From: JBOFCS01 sp051646185
GTDB lineage: Bacteria; Actinomycetota; Actinomycetes; Mycobacteriales; Mycobacteriaceae
Direction of reading: 5' to 3'
NCBI GenBank assembly: GCA_051646185.1
Contig: JBOFCS010000177.1
Span: 1 to 23,038 of the forward strand
DNA length: 23,038 bases
Shown here: positions 15,701 through 23,038 of the stretch, one piece after another
How the letters are laid out: the number at the start of each line of letters is the position of its first letter
Position numbering within the stretch: position 1 is the first letter of the stretch
The notes under the pieces: generated by a model
What the model was told of the DNA's origin: nothing
The model's input: the letters and a program-made list of their open reading frames with translations, nothing else
Database searches by the model: none
Program-made: the position numbers and the translations under genes

Positions 15701-15800
15701 AATACGACAGCAATCGAATGGCAATGATGCTGACTAATATCATTTGAACAATGGCTACAGGAATCACGATACTACCGATGAACTCAAAGACCCCTTTCAC
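12780..15800 (-). CDS. GT2 polysaccharide synthase fused to an extracellular GH26 glycosidase domain
   Basis: A 1006-residue chimera. Residues 8-35 are a membrane helix. About 60-330 form a processive-type GT2 domain with HFDEES (Asp172, the metal/UDP or GDP site), IAEDFVFG (Asp271, catalytic base) and QRHRW (308-312). Helices at about 347-376 and 385-410, a cytoplasmic stretch (412-520), and helices at 525-555, 558-582 and 611-633 follow. The rest (about 655-985) is a GH26 domain: VRFAHEMNGSWYPW carries acid/base Glu757 and SISETSAAF nucleophile Glu909. The helix count puts GT2 inside and GH26 outside. The HxDEE, AED and QRxRW pattern recalls the Egghead-type (beta-mannosyltransferase) GT2 group, so a beta-mannan product is plausible but inferred. 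The position usually held by the first GT2 aspartate reads VVTES. The GTG start is set by GAGGAGGGGG. The N-terminal half is AT-rich compared with neighbours. Confidence 0.9.
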   Translation of the reverse strand: MKGVFEFIGSIVIPVAIVQMILVSIIAIRLLSYWSSFIFGWHRYRERSHYSDQEIIESEPPHLKVQITTRGSEGSTEVILRGINGVLRLVQQSPELASFFSIEVVTESVEQVRYLEHFYRHESIRVVGLQVPAEYQTPNGTGLKARGLHYAVEARRRGWNFVAGRVFIVHFDEESVMLPNELRKLLYVLAKTDKKILEGPIYYPLEYQHTSSVCKSMEANRPAGCFECRVVMEKGVPLHLHGSNLVVEEQLENEIGWDIGQLEQNYFIAEDFVFGMNNYLRYGKEIFGWHGCVLLEQPPFSFKSAFRQRHRWVFGVLQGLAAAEASPEFKSLPGRTRKNFLWGTRFRVFTFAAGAVVGLLSVIILPLMLAISTYYVATGEPAPFGAALTLWMTVVGGLWLGTVMMGAWLNVRDAHMSGLRRELEIARAIAVAPLAGILESSAGFKAIVDWSKGKRGVAWIPTPKTLAADAQAIKKSDQEASRGSSEEPTKIDSKVLDSADSQIVMEKAFEALMLPGEELGPLRTNYLATVLLFTVASLVGTTYIIAPLLMFLLPFIESPVNALVIAIAVFYLGIAAVRVVLRAILTSSRGEMRSGIRSVRHRHLRPARQQKMLALMAATSAVCLTLILIMVLTSPPVESFRYGTAQELVRNGGDGDKVLFGAQIDWEKTSPDSYTEVFGRSAYVYGKFLDFPLTEERRRSIDSAAVQVAGHKGILFVTLQPYDGLDTVTAESMEQLAIDLTRWNEMGAPVMVRFAHEMNGSWYPWSQQPTEYIRAFRDVAAAVHSAPDSVIVWSPNDGTGYPFIGSEYVAKPGSAAFSLLDTNHDNLLSEADDPYAPYYPGDDVVDWVGLSLYHFGAVYPWGANTIPEPTKFADMLTGNFRNKYRDARDVPDFYGTYAQGHGKPMSISETSAAFNPESSDGASSFDIKRAWWTQVFSEDNHRRFPRIKLVNWFEQEKVEADFGAAPIPWNILKDFDTRVNFRHDLPDWLLFPPPREPEFSGITPRL

Positions 15801-16302
15801 TAACGCCCCCTCCTCAATTTTCCAATTCGTAGTTAATTAGCTGCAGAATCTATTTACAAAGTACCTTTCGTTTTGACTTTTGTACAAGTTAATGTGGTTT
15901 ATACCTCAATACCAGCTAAAATCCTGAAAATAGGTGATAATAGAAGGTAAGGAATTGACAGGATGACCAGAATGTTATTTGTATAATTGTATTACTTATA
16001 ATCTGCTGGCTAACTTATATCTGAATGATCAATGCCATCTCTAGCTAGAGAATACTATAGTTAGATTTGCCCCGAAGCTGATGCTAAGCAAGCAATTGCT
16101 CCCATTTTTGCGGTACAAGCAGTAATAAACAGCTAACTTAGCAACCTTTAAAGACAGATGCTGTGCAGGACTTCTTGTTCATAAAGTTTGCCAAGGCTCG
16201 ATAGCCTCCCACTGTCTCCTTACTGATAAAGATGCGATTTCTTCCCTAATTCTGAATAATAGAAACTCGACGCATCGACAGCAAATGCACAAAGGAGTGG
16301 TA
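15801..16302. other. AT-rich intergenic region between divergent GT2/GH26 operon and XPB helicase gene
   Basis: About 500 bp without a convincing gene, visibly AT-richer than the flanks. It must hold divergent promoters: leftward for the GT2-GH26 operon, rightward for the helicase. Visible items: TTGTACAA, a perfect palindrome (15880-15887); TTGACA (15955-15960); TATAAT at 15982-15987 and at 15997-16002 on the plus strand; and a perfect 12-bp palindrome CTCTAGCTAGAG (16039-16050). The TTGACA to first TATAAT spacing is 21 bp, too long for a standard pair. AAAGGAG at 16291-16297 is the helicase ribosome site. Confidence 0.6.
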
Positions 16303-17970
16303 GTGACCGACGGACCATTGATCGTCCAGTCTGATAAAACCCTATTACTTGAGATCGATCATCCACTAGCAGCATTAGCAAGAGCAGCCATTGCTCCCTT
16401 CGCTGAACTAGAACGATCACCTGAACATATTCATACTTATCGCATTACCCCACTTGCCCTATGGAATGCCAGAGCCGCTGGACATGATGCTGAGCAAGTA
16501 GTAGATGCCCTTGTTAAACATTCGCGCTTTTCGGTGCCTCAAGCACTTTTGGTAGACATTGTTGACACGATGTCACGTTATGGGCGCTTACAACTAGTCA
16601 AAAGTCCGATTCATGGACTATCGCTGGTCAGCTTTGACCGAGCTGTCCTTGAAGAAATATTGCGGCATAAAAAAATAGCTCCTATGCTGGGCGTAAGGAT
16701 TGACGCTGACACCGTAGTGGTACATCCCAGTGAACGCGGTCGGCTCAAGCAAATGCTCCTCAAGGTTGGTTGGCCTGCCGAAGACTTGGCTGGATACGTA
16801 AACGGTGAAGCACACCCCATTGAACTCCACACTGGGGATGGACAAAATAGTGGTTGGCAATTACGTGATTATCAACTCTTGGCCACCGATGCTTTTTGGA
16901 CAGGAGGTTCTGGTGTTGTTGTATTACCTTGCGGGGCAGGAAAAACCATAGTAGCAGCGGCTGCAATGGCAAAGGCAAAAACTACCACCCTTATTCTCGT
17001 AACCAATACTGTAGCTGGGAGGCAATGGAAGCGTGAGCTCATCGCTAGAACCTCTTTAACTGCTGAAGAAATTGGAGAGTACTCGGGTGAGTATAAAGAA
17101 ATTCGCCCGATCACGATTGCCACTTACCAAGTGATTACCCGGAGAACCCAAGGTGAATACAAGCACCTAGAATTATTCGATTCTCGGGATTGGGGCCTGG
17201 TGATCTACGATGAAGTGCATCTCTTACCTGCTCCAGTGTTCCGAATGACCGCTGATCTGCAGTCCAGAAGGCGCCTCGGCCTGACTGCAACATTGGTTCG
17301 CGAAGATGGGCGTGAGGGTGATGTATTCTCCCTGATCGGTCCCAAAAGATATGATGCGCCTTGGAAAGATATCGAAGCACAGGGTTGGATCGCCCCAGCA
17401 GAATGCATTGAAGTAAGAGTCACCCTTACCGATGCAGAACGTATGGCCTATGCCGTAGCCGATTCCGAAGAACGTTATAAATTATGTGCAACAGCACGGA
17501 CGAAAAACGCCGTGGTTAAATCAATCGTTGGCAATCACTTGGGTTCATCAATTTTGGTTATTGGCGCCTACCTGGACCAACTAGACGAACTCGGAAAAGT
17601 ACTAGCTGCTCCCGTGATTCAAGGATCGACAAAAAACAAAGAGCGAGAAGAGTTATTTGACGGATTCCGAAAAGGTGAAATCAAAATCTTAGTGGTAAGC
17701 AAAGTTGCAAACTTTTCTATCGATCTTCCTGAAGCTTCAGTAGCAGTTCAGGTATCTGGCACCTTTGGTTCCCGACAAGAGGAAGCACAGCGCCTAGGTC
17801 GCCTACTACGCCCCAAAAAAAACGGCGGACAAGCCCACTTCTACTCGGTAGTCTCCCGTGACACCTTGGATACCGAATATGCAGCACACCGACAACGGTT
17901 TCTGGCCGAACAGGGATATGCCTATCGCATCACTGATGCCGATGATCTACTCGGACCACCCACTGGGTAA
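16303..17970 (+). CDS. DNA repair helicase XPB (Ssl2/ERCC3-type, superfamily 2)
   Basis: A 555-residue ATP-dependent 3'-5' DNA helicase or translocase of the bacterial XPB family. Order (numbering from 16303): the N-terminal helicase-associated domain (TDGPLIVQSDKTLLLEIDH to about 180), Walker A LPCGAGKT (208-215), DEVH box (303-306), GLTATLVREDG (326-336) containing motif III and the XPB RED motif, and motif VI QRLGRLLRP near the end. I start at GTG 16303, giving MTDGPLIVQSDKT, the start I recall for the M. tuberculosis protein, behind AAAGGAG with a 5-base gap. The ATG at 16285 lies upstream of that site. Its usual neighbour, the helicase-associated gene, is separated by the GT2/GH26 insertion. 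No bacterial nucleotide-excision role should be assumed; in vitro activity is known for homologues. Confidence 0.94.
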   Translation: MTDGPLIVQSDKTLLLEIDHPLAALARAAIAPFAELERSPEHIHTYRITPLALWNARAAGHDAEQVVDALVKHSRFSVPQALLVDIVDTMSRYGRLQLVKSPIHGLSLVSFDRAVLEEILRHKKIAPMLGVRIDADTVVVHPSERGRLKQMLLKVGWPAEDLAGYVNGEAHPIELHTGDGQNSGWQLRDYQLLATDAFWTGGSGVVVLPCGAGKTIVAAAAMAKAKTTTLILVTNTVAGRQWKRELIARTSLTAEEIGEYSGEYKEIRPITIATYQVITRRTQGEYKHLELFDSRDWGLVIYDEVHLLPAPVFRMTADLQSRRRLGLTATLVREDGREGDVFSLIGPKRYDAPWKDIEAQGWIAPAECIEVRVTLTDAERMAYAVADSEERYKLCATARTKNAVVKSIVGNHLGSSILVIGAYLDQLDELGKVLAAPVIQGSTKNKEREELFDGFRKGEIKILVVSKVANFSIDLPEASVAVQVSGTFGSRQEEAQRLGRLLRPKKNGGQAHFYSVVSRDTLDTEYAAHRQRFLAEQGYAYRITDADDLLGPPTG

Positions 17971-17993
17971 TCAAAGCTGGTAAGAATAGTCAG

Positions 17994-18683
17994 GTGCGTA
18001 CGTTTATTTTTGATATCGATCAACCTCATCTGAGAGCGGTCAACGAAACCCGAGCCCAGATTCGAGGGCTACAGATCTCTGCGATTATCTTTGGCTGTCT
18101 TGTTGCTACAGGCTTTGTCGCCTTAGCGCTATGGGGAAAAACCTGGTCGATAATCCTCAGCGGCCTACTAACCGTCATATCAATAGGTGTAGTATACGTA
18201 ATAGTGTGGGCGCACAAGAAAATTGGATCCCTCGACCAGCTATACCAACAATCTCCTCTGGTGCCTGCCATTGTTGCTGAAGTCCGCCCACGTGGTGTCA
18301 CCCTACTTGCTTTAGTAGATCTAAAAAACTCTGCTGCATCCCTTACTTCTAGTTCCCGCTTTGCCTTAGTTACTCGATCCGTTCGGGATATTCCGGGTCA
18401 TCAGAAAATCATTGGCGAGAAAGTGCCTTCAGTATCGATCTTTGGCGCCACAACAGCAAAAGAGGATAGTAACCACTGGGGCTCAGCTTCGCCCATACCC
18501 CTTTGTTGGGGAACGCAATCTACCCGCACTCTATTGGATGCTCAGTTACAGATAAGTGCTGCAGAGTGGGATCTGCTTCGTGACAATATCGCCTTAGTGA
18601 GTAGCGTCGCTCGAGAAAAGCATCAAACGATAACTTTGCAGGATCTAAAGATCCCTAGCGACCTACTTCCGAAAGATGATTAG
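17994..18683 (+). CDS. Membrane protein, DUF3239-like (Corynebacterium family)
   Basis: A 229-residue protein with a short hydrophilic N-terminus, two membrane helices (about 27-47 and 51-72), then a 150-residue cytoplasmic domain with SPLVPAIVAEVRPRGVTLLALVDL, VTRSVRDIPGH and SPIPLCWGTQSTRTLL. The layout and the P-x-C-W-G-T motif fit the DUF3239 family described from corynebacteria; this assignment is from memory of the family. The start is GTG at 17994, 23 bp after the helicase stop, and could be read through from the helicase promoter. It converges on the SDR gene with only 16 bp between stops. Function unknown. Confidence 0.75.
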   Translation: MRTFIFDIDQPHLRAVNETRAQIRGLQISAIIFGCLVATGFVALALWGKTWSIILSGLLTVISIGVVYVIVWAHKKIGSLDQLYQQSPLVPAIVAEVRPRGVTLLALVDLKNSAASLTSSSRFALVTRSVRDIPGHQKIIGEKVPSVSIFGATTAKEDSNHWGSASPIPLCWGTQSTRTLLDAQLQISAAEWDLLRDNIALVSSVAREKHQTITLQDLKIPSDLLPKDD

Positions 18684-18699
18684 TCACAAGGAAGGGTTA

Positions 18700-19539
18700 C
18701 TATTTTATTCTTCGAAACCCGGCGATAAAGGCAATCACAGCATCATTAATAGCCGTGGGAGTTGCTGCGACTGCTGCAAGTTGCACTTTTGAAGAAACCC
18801 CAACTGGGTATCGAGCTGCAGGATGCGCCGAAGTTAAGGCCTTATCAACCGATTTGACAACTCGCTTAACAGGAACTACCTGGCTTCTCATCAGGCTAAG
18901 CATACGTTTGACCCCAGGGAAATAAGTAGAATAAAGCTTGGTGTGCTCTGGCGAAAGATCAGAAATTGTAGCGTTGAACATGTTCTCGGCACTGCCCCAC
19001 ATGTCGGTATCAGTTGGGCCTGGCTCAACTAGCGAGACACCAATAGACCAGGGTCGCAGTTCTATTCGTAGAGCATCTACTAATCCTTCTAACGCAAATT
19101 TTGATGCACTGTAGGTGCCTAACCAGGGTAATGAAATCCGCCCGCTAATAGAGGAAAGGAATACAATCCGACCCTTAGCTGACCGAATACGCGAGAGCAC
19201 TGCCTGCGTAACCTCAATGGTGCCAAAAAGATTGACATCAAACTGACGCCGTAAGTCCGAGGGGCTAATGCACTCAACTGGACCATCAACAGCAATCCCT
19301 GCATTATTGACAATGGCATCCAAGCTAGGTGGTAGCACTTCGTCAAGTCTGGCGATATGAGCACTATCGGTCACGTCAAGAATTATTGGTATTAAGTTTG
19401 CGCCGGCTTCATTCACTAATGAATCGCCGTCGGAGACTGTGCGAACGCCTGCATAAACCTGCCAACCCTGACTAACAAGGTGTAAAGAGACAGCCCGTCC
19501 AATGCCGCGTCCAGCCCCAGTAACTAGTACACTTTTCAT
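18700..19539 (-). CDS. Short-chain dehydrogenase/reductase
   Basis: A 279-residue classical SDR. Cofactor motif TGAGRGIG at 7-14, NNAG at 78-81, catalytic Ser around 130 (LSSISG), and Tyr143-x-x-x-Lys147 in YSASK; VEPGPTDTDMW (171-181) closes the cofactor pocket. Arg33 shortly after beta-2 (GVRTV) hints at NADP(H) preference. The C-terminal 80 residues, with a hydrophobic helical end (VIAFIAGFRRIK), form the substrate lid and resemble SDRs that act on lipophilic ketones or alcohols. Substrate unknown. It stands alone between a convergent membrane-protein gene and the fadAB terminator, so it probably has its own promoter in 19540-19590. Confidence 0.92.
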   Translation of the reverse strand: MKSVLVTGAGRGIGRAVSLHLVSQGWQVYAGVRTVSDGDSLVNEAGANLIPIILDVTDSAHIARLDEVLPPSLDAIVNNAGIAVDGPVECISPSDLRRQFDVNLFGTIEVTQAVLSRIRSAKGRIVFLSSISGRISLPWLGTYSASKFALEGLVDALRIELRPWSIGVSLVEPGPTDTDMWGSAENMFNATISDLSPEHTKLYSTYFPGVKRMLSLMRSQVVPVKRVVKSVDKALTSAHPAARYPVGVSSKVQLAAVAATPTAINDAVIAFIAGFRRIK

Positions 19540-19591
19540 ACCGAATTTATACCCTAGTGCATAAGATTTGTAAACTAGGTTAATGAAAGCA

Positions 19592-19632
19592 AAGGCCTTG
19601 GGTGCGCAGATCTCTGCGTACCCAAGGCCTTG
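19592..19632 (-). terminator. Rho-independent terminator of the fadA-fadB operon
   Basis: A near-perfect 19-bp inverted repeat (19592-19610 with 19613-19631, core AAGGCCTTGGGT / ACCCAAGGCCTT, one G-T mismatch) lies 14 bp beyond the fadB stop. Read on the minus strand the stem is followed by TTTGCTTTC, a short U-rich tail. It also shields the SDR gene from fadB transcription. Confidence 0.85.
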
Positions 19633-19644
19633 CGATAGCTACTA

Positions 19645-21780
19645 CTAAGCCTTTAGGCTAGCTGGCGGCAGGAAACGATCTCCATACTTGGCAGCCAATT
19701 CCTCAGCGCGAGCAATAAATCCAGCTTTACCGCCGGGGTAACCCACAATGTACTGGGCAGCACCACCTGTCCAAGGAGGGAACCCGATACCAAAAATAGA
19801 ACCGATATTGGCATCAGCAGTAGAGGTAAGTACTCCTTCATCAAAACACTTCTGCGTTTCAATCGCCTCAATGAAGAGCATGCGCTCAATCAGGTCCTGA
19901 AGCGGGGCCTGCGAAGTACCCGAGTTGAATGCCTCACGCAAGCCCGGCCAGATTCCAGCCCGCTTGCCATCAACATACTCGTAGAAACCCTTGCCAGCAG
20001 CCTTGGAAGGACGGTCAAACTCATCAACCATCTTGTTGATGACCTTGCCAGCAGCATCATCCGGTACCGGCTGACCTGCTGCCACCAAAGCTGCATAGGT
20101 TTCCTTGCGGATTTTCTGCATTAAGGACAAGGTAAGTTCATCCGAAAGCTGCAGTGGCGCAGCAGGATATCCGGCTTGCAATCCCGCTTGCTCGATAGTT
20201 GAGGGATCAACACCTTCGCCAAGCATGGCGATAGCCTCATTAATGAAGGTACCGATGACCCGCGAAGTGAAGAACCCACGGCTGTCATTAACAACAATCG
20301 GAGTCTTCTTGATCGCTAAAGTGTAATCAAACACTCGAGCCAAGGCCTCATCAGAGGTCTTCTCACCTCGAATGATCTCCACCAACGGCATCTTATCTAC
20401 CGGCGAGAAGAAGTGAATGCCAATGAAGTCTTCCTGACGCTTAACTCCGGTAGCAAGACCAGTGATAGGAATTGTTGAGGTGTTAGAGCCAAGAAGCGCA
20501 TGGGGCTCAACAATATCTTCAATTTCCTGGAATACCTTATGCTTAAGCTCTTGGCTTTCAAAAACAGCTTCGATCACAAAGTCAACACCGGCAAAATCAG
20601 CCGGATCAGCAGTCGGCTTGATTTTAGCTAGGAGCGCATCAGACTTTTCCTGAGTGGTCTTACCGCGTGAAAGAGCCTTAGCCTCAATACCTTCAGAGTA
20701 AGCCTTACCCTTGTTTGCAGCCTCAATAGTGACGTCTTTAAGGACTACGTCATAACCAGCCTTAGCTGAAACATAGGCGATACCAGCACCCATCATACCG
20801 GCACCAAGAACGCCAACCTTCTTAATCGGAGTCTGAGCAATGCCATCTGGACGCGATCCACCACCGTTAATATGCTGCAAATCAAAGAAAAAAGCCTGAA
20901 TCATGTTCTTGGAAACCTGACCGGTCACCAAGGTTGTGAAATAACGGCTCTCAATGCGACTTGCGGTATCAAAGTCAACCTGAGCACCTTCAACAGCGGC
21001 AGAAAGAATCGCCAGCGGCGCAGGCATCGGCGCACCCTTGATCTGCTTACGCAAATTTGATGGGAAAGCAGGCAAAATTTGAGCTAATGCAGGGGTCGAA
21101 GGGGTTCCACCAGGAATCTTGTATCCCTTAACATCCCAAGGCTGTTGAGCTTCAGGGTTAGCCTTAATCCATGCTTTAGCTGCAGGAACCAATTCTTCAA
21201 TCGAACCAACAACCTCGTTGACAACACCCAGCTCTTTAGCTTTAGCCGGACGTAAATCAACACCGGAAGACAGAACTGACATAAAACCGTTCTGAATACC
21301 CAACATTCGAGTAATACGGGTAATACCACCACCGCCAGGCAATAGTCCTAGCTTAACCTCAGGCAAGCCAACTTTAGCGCCGGGAACATCAGCAACAACG
21401 CGGTAGTGAGTAGCCAAAGCAATCTCAAGGCCACCACCAAGAGCCGCACCATTGATGGCAGCAACAACCGGCTTGCCAAGAGTTTCCAACCGACGCAACT
21501 GAGCCTTAATGGCCTCAACTTCGTCGAATACCTGCTGAGCATGCTCAGGTTGAACCTGAATCAAACCCTTGAGATCTCCACCAGCGAAGAAGGTCTTTTT
21601 CCCAGAGGTCAGAACCACACCGGTAATCGAATCTTTTTCTGCCTCAAGACGATCAACGGTTGCTCCCATCGAGTCCTTGTACAGGGCATTCATGGTGTTA
21701 GCACCCTGGTTAGGGTCATCCATGGTTAGGACAACAATGCCGTCGGCGTCTTTTTCCCAGCCAATCATGTTCTCGCTCAT
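19645..21780 (-). CDS. fadB: Multifunctional beta-oxidation protein: enoyl-CoA hydratase / 3-hydroxyacyl-CoA dehydrogenase (FadB)
   Basis: A 711-residue bifunctional alpha-subunit type enzyme. The N-terminal crotonase domain has FFAGGDLKG (65-72), GGGLEIALATHYRV with catalytic Glu119, and GLPEVKLGLLPGGGG with Glu141. The Rossmann domain starts at KKVGVLGAGMMGAGIA (320-335). The dehydrogenase active site has SNTSTIPI (432-439) and GIHFFSPVDKMPLVEII with His456, followed by two C-terminal helical dehydrogenase domains. The start is ATG at 21780 (MSENMIGWEKD); the frame stays open upstream to 21837 only because it overlaps the fadA end. It begins 8 bp after the fadA stop, so fadA-fadB is one operon, matching Rv0859-Rv0860. 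Together the two enzymes run the last three steps of fatty-acid beta-oxidation. Confidence 0.96.
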   Translation of the reverse strand: MSENMIGWEKDADGIVVLTMDDPNQGANTMNALYKDSMGATVDRLEAEKDSITGVVLTSGKKTFFAGGDLKGLIQVQPEHAQQVFDEVEAIKAQLRRLETLGKPVVAAINGAALGGGLEIALATHYRVVADVPGAKVGLPEVKLGLLPGGGGITRITRMLGIQNGFMSVLSSGVDLRPAKAKELGVVNEVVGSIEELVPAAKAWIKANPEAQQPWDVKGYKIPGGTPSTPALAQILPAFPSNLRKQIKGAPMPAPLAILSAAVEGAQVDFDTASRIESRYFTTLVTGQVSKNMIQAFFFDLQHINGGGSRPDGIAQTPIKKVGVLGAGMMGAGIAYVSAKAGYDVVLKDVTIEAANKGKAYSEGIEAKALSRGKTTQEKSDALLAKIKPTADPADFAGVDFVIEAVFESQELKHKVFQEIEDIVEPHALLGSNTSTIPITGLATGVKRQEDFIGIHFFSPVDKMPLVEIIRGEKTSDEALARVFDYTLAIKKTPIVVNDSRGFFTSRVIGTFINEAIAMLGEGVDPSTIEQAGLQAGYPAAPLQLSDELTLSLMQKIRKETYAALVAAGQPVPDDAAGKVINKMVDEFDRPSKAAGKGFYEYVDGKRAGIWPGLREAFNSGTSQAPLQDLIERMLFIEAIETQKCFDEGVLTSTADANIGSIFGIGFPPWTGGAAQYIVGYPGGKAGFIARAEELAAKYGDRFLPPASLKA

Positions 21781-21788
21781 TGTGTTTC

Positions 21789-23000
21789 TCAGACCCTCTC
21801 GATGATGGTAGCAACGCCCATGCCGCCGCCGATGCACAAAGTAATCAAGGCTCGCTTGGCTCCACGGCGTTCAAGTTCATCAACCATAGTTCCGGTGATC
21901 ATGGCACCGGTGGCTCCTAATGGGTGACCCATAGCGATGGCGCCACCGTTAACATTGATCTTCTCATCAGGAATATTCAGATCCTTCTGGAAGCGCATAA
22001 CAACCGAAGCAAAAGCCTCATTAAGCTCAAACAAATCGATATCATCGACGGTTAAGCCTGCGGTTGCCAAAACCTTCTTCGCCGCTGGAGTAGGACCAGT
22101 GAGCATGATGGTGGTATCGGCACCGCTGGTCGCTGTAGCAACGATACGGGCTCGTGGTGTTAGACCATTTTCCTTGCCAGCTTTTTCTGAACCAACAAGA
22201 ACAAGCGCGGCGCCATCAACGATGCCAGAGCTATTACCACCGGTATGTACATGATTGATTTTCTCAATCCAGTGGTACTTCTGTAGCGCTACATCGGCAA
22301 AGCCACCCATCGCGGCGATACCTTCGAAGGCAGGGGCTAGCTTGCCTAAATCAGCCACCGTGGTGCCCGGACGCATATGCTCATCGTGGTCAAGGATGAC
22401 AAGACCATTCTGGTCAGTCACAGGTACCACTGATTTTGCAAAATAGCCGCCAGACCACGCTGCTGCGGCCCGCTCCTGAGAACGAGCAGCGTAGGTATCT
22501 ACATCCTCACGGGAGAACCCTTCAATGGTGGCAATGAGGTCAGCACCGATGCCCTGGGGCACAAACTGAGTGTTGTAGTTGGTGAATGGGTCTAACGCCC
22601 ACGCTCCACCGTCTGAGCCCATAGGAACCCGAGACATCGACTCCACACCGCCGGCAATAACAAGCTCGTCCCAACCTGAACGCACTTTCTGTGCAGCGAG
22701 ATTTACCGCCTCCAAGCCAGACGCGCAGAATCGGTTGAGCTGAAATCCGCCAACCGTGTCTGGCATCTTAGCCGCTAAAACAGCTGTTCTAGCGATATCC
22801 ATACCCTGATCACCCACTGGTGAAACCACGCCAAGAATGACATCAGAGATACGGTTCTCATCCCAGTCGGGGAAACGACGACGCAGCTCATCAATCAGAC
22901 CGACAACTAACGAGATCGGCTTGACCTCATTAAGAGCGCCCTTCTTACCTTTACCACGAGGCGTCCTAATCGCCTCGTAGATGAATGCTTCTTCTGTCAC
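21789..23000 (-). CDS. fadA: Acetyl-CoA C-acyltransferase (thiolase, FadA)
   Basis: A 403-residue thiolase that cleaves 3-ketoacyl-CoA to acetyl-CoA and a shortened acyl-CoA. Acyl-accepting Cys92 is in LNRFCASGLEAVN, His359 in AMGHPLGATGA, and Cys389 in CIGGGMG, so all three catalytic elements are present. GTG start (VTEEAFIYEAIRTPRG) with GGGAG close upstream. It is the first gene of the fadA-fadB pair within the window; only 38 bp of upstream sequence remain, so any promoter lies outside. A biosynthetic thiolase is less likely given the adjacent fadB. Confidence 0.95.
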   Translation of the reverse strand: MTEEAFIYEAIRTPRGKGKKGALNEVKPISLVVGLIDELRRRFPDWDENRISDVILGVVSPVGDQGMDIARTAVLAAKMPDTVGGFQLNRFCASGLEAVNLAAQKVRSGWDELVIAGGVESMSRVPMGSDGGAWALDPFTNYNTQFVPQGIGADLIATIEGFSREDVDTYAARSQERAAAAWSGGYFAKSVVPVTDQNGLVILDHDEHMRPGTTVADLGKLAPAFEGIAAMGGFADVALQKYHWIEKINHVHTGGNSSGIVDGAALVLVGSEKAGKENGLTPRARIVATATSGADTTIMLTGPTPAAKKVLATAGLTVDDIDLFELNEAFASVVMRFQKDLNIPDEKINVNGGAIAMGHPLGATGAMITGTMVDELERRGAKRALITLCIGGGMGVATIIERV

Positions 23001-23038
23001 GCTCCCACGTTCCCTTCGTTGTTGAACATCTTGAGCTC

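Noticed and set aside
15955..15987. TTGACA and TATAAT as a sigma-A promoter for the helicase
   Set aside because: Spacing is 21 bp, beyond the normal 16-19; I list the elements but not a promoter.
1..23038. CRISPR arrays, tRNA or rRNA genes, insertion sequences, integrases, toxin-antitoxin pairs
   Set aside because: Looked for on both strands; no regularly spaced repeats, cloverleaf genes, transposase or integrase motifs were seen.

Overview
The window looks like a chromosomal segment of a Corynebacterium with moderate to low GC for the genus (species not resolvable from sequence alone). The reasons are the DUF2771 and DUF3239-type genes, a short Rpf1-type resuscitation-promoting factor behind a c-di-AMP (ydaO) leader, a perfect GlxR/CRP-type operator, and gene order. 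From my memory of the Mycobacterium tuberculosis map, order and relative strand match Rv0859 to Rv0876c in reverse: MFS permease, DUF2771, cold-shock protein, YccF, moaA, moaD, rpf, moaE, mog, moaC, a small Rv0863-like gene, an Rv0862c-like helicase-associated protein, an XPB helicase, fadB and fadA.

Layout. 1-1309: tail of an MFS-type permease overlapping a DUF2771 gene. 1318-1731: convergent cold-shock protein with a long helical tail. 2031-3800: yccF-moaA-moaD, tightly packed. 3801-4994: a perfect GlxR-type site, a long leader containing a c-di-AMP riboswitch, rpf1, and a strong terminator. 5267-6917: two secreted proteins, a glycine-rich hydrophobic one of unknown role and a chymotrypsin-like serine protease. 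6952-8584, minus strand: small gene, moaC, mog and moaE, with one-base TAATG overlaps between the last three. 8645-10963: helicase-associated protein.

11043-15800, minus strand, is an AT-richer insertion that splits the helicase-associated gene from its XPB partner. It encodes a 1006-residue membrane protein with an N-terminal processive-type GT2 glycosyltransferase and a C-terminal GH26 (mannanase-like) glycosidase, then a second membrane-anchored GH26 protein with translational overlap, then a membrane-anchored cysteine-rich small protein. I infer a synthase-plus-trimming-hydrolase system for an exported beta-linked polysaccharide, possibly a beta-mannan. About 500 bp of AT-rich non-coding DNA precedes it.

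16303-23000: XPB helicase, a DUF3239-like membrane protein, a short-chain dehydrogenase on the opposite strand, and fadA-fadB (thiolase and multifunctional beta-oxidation protein), ended by a strong terminator. The two moa groups together supply most of molybdopterin synthesis (MoaA, MoaC, MoaD, MoaE, Mog). XPB and the helicase-associated protein probably act together in DNA repair. Rpf1 and the GT2/GH26 system both concern the cell envelope but show no direct link.
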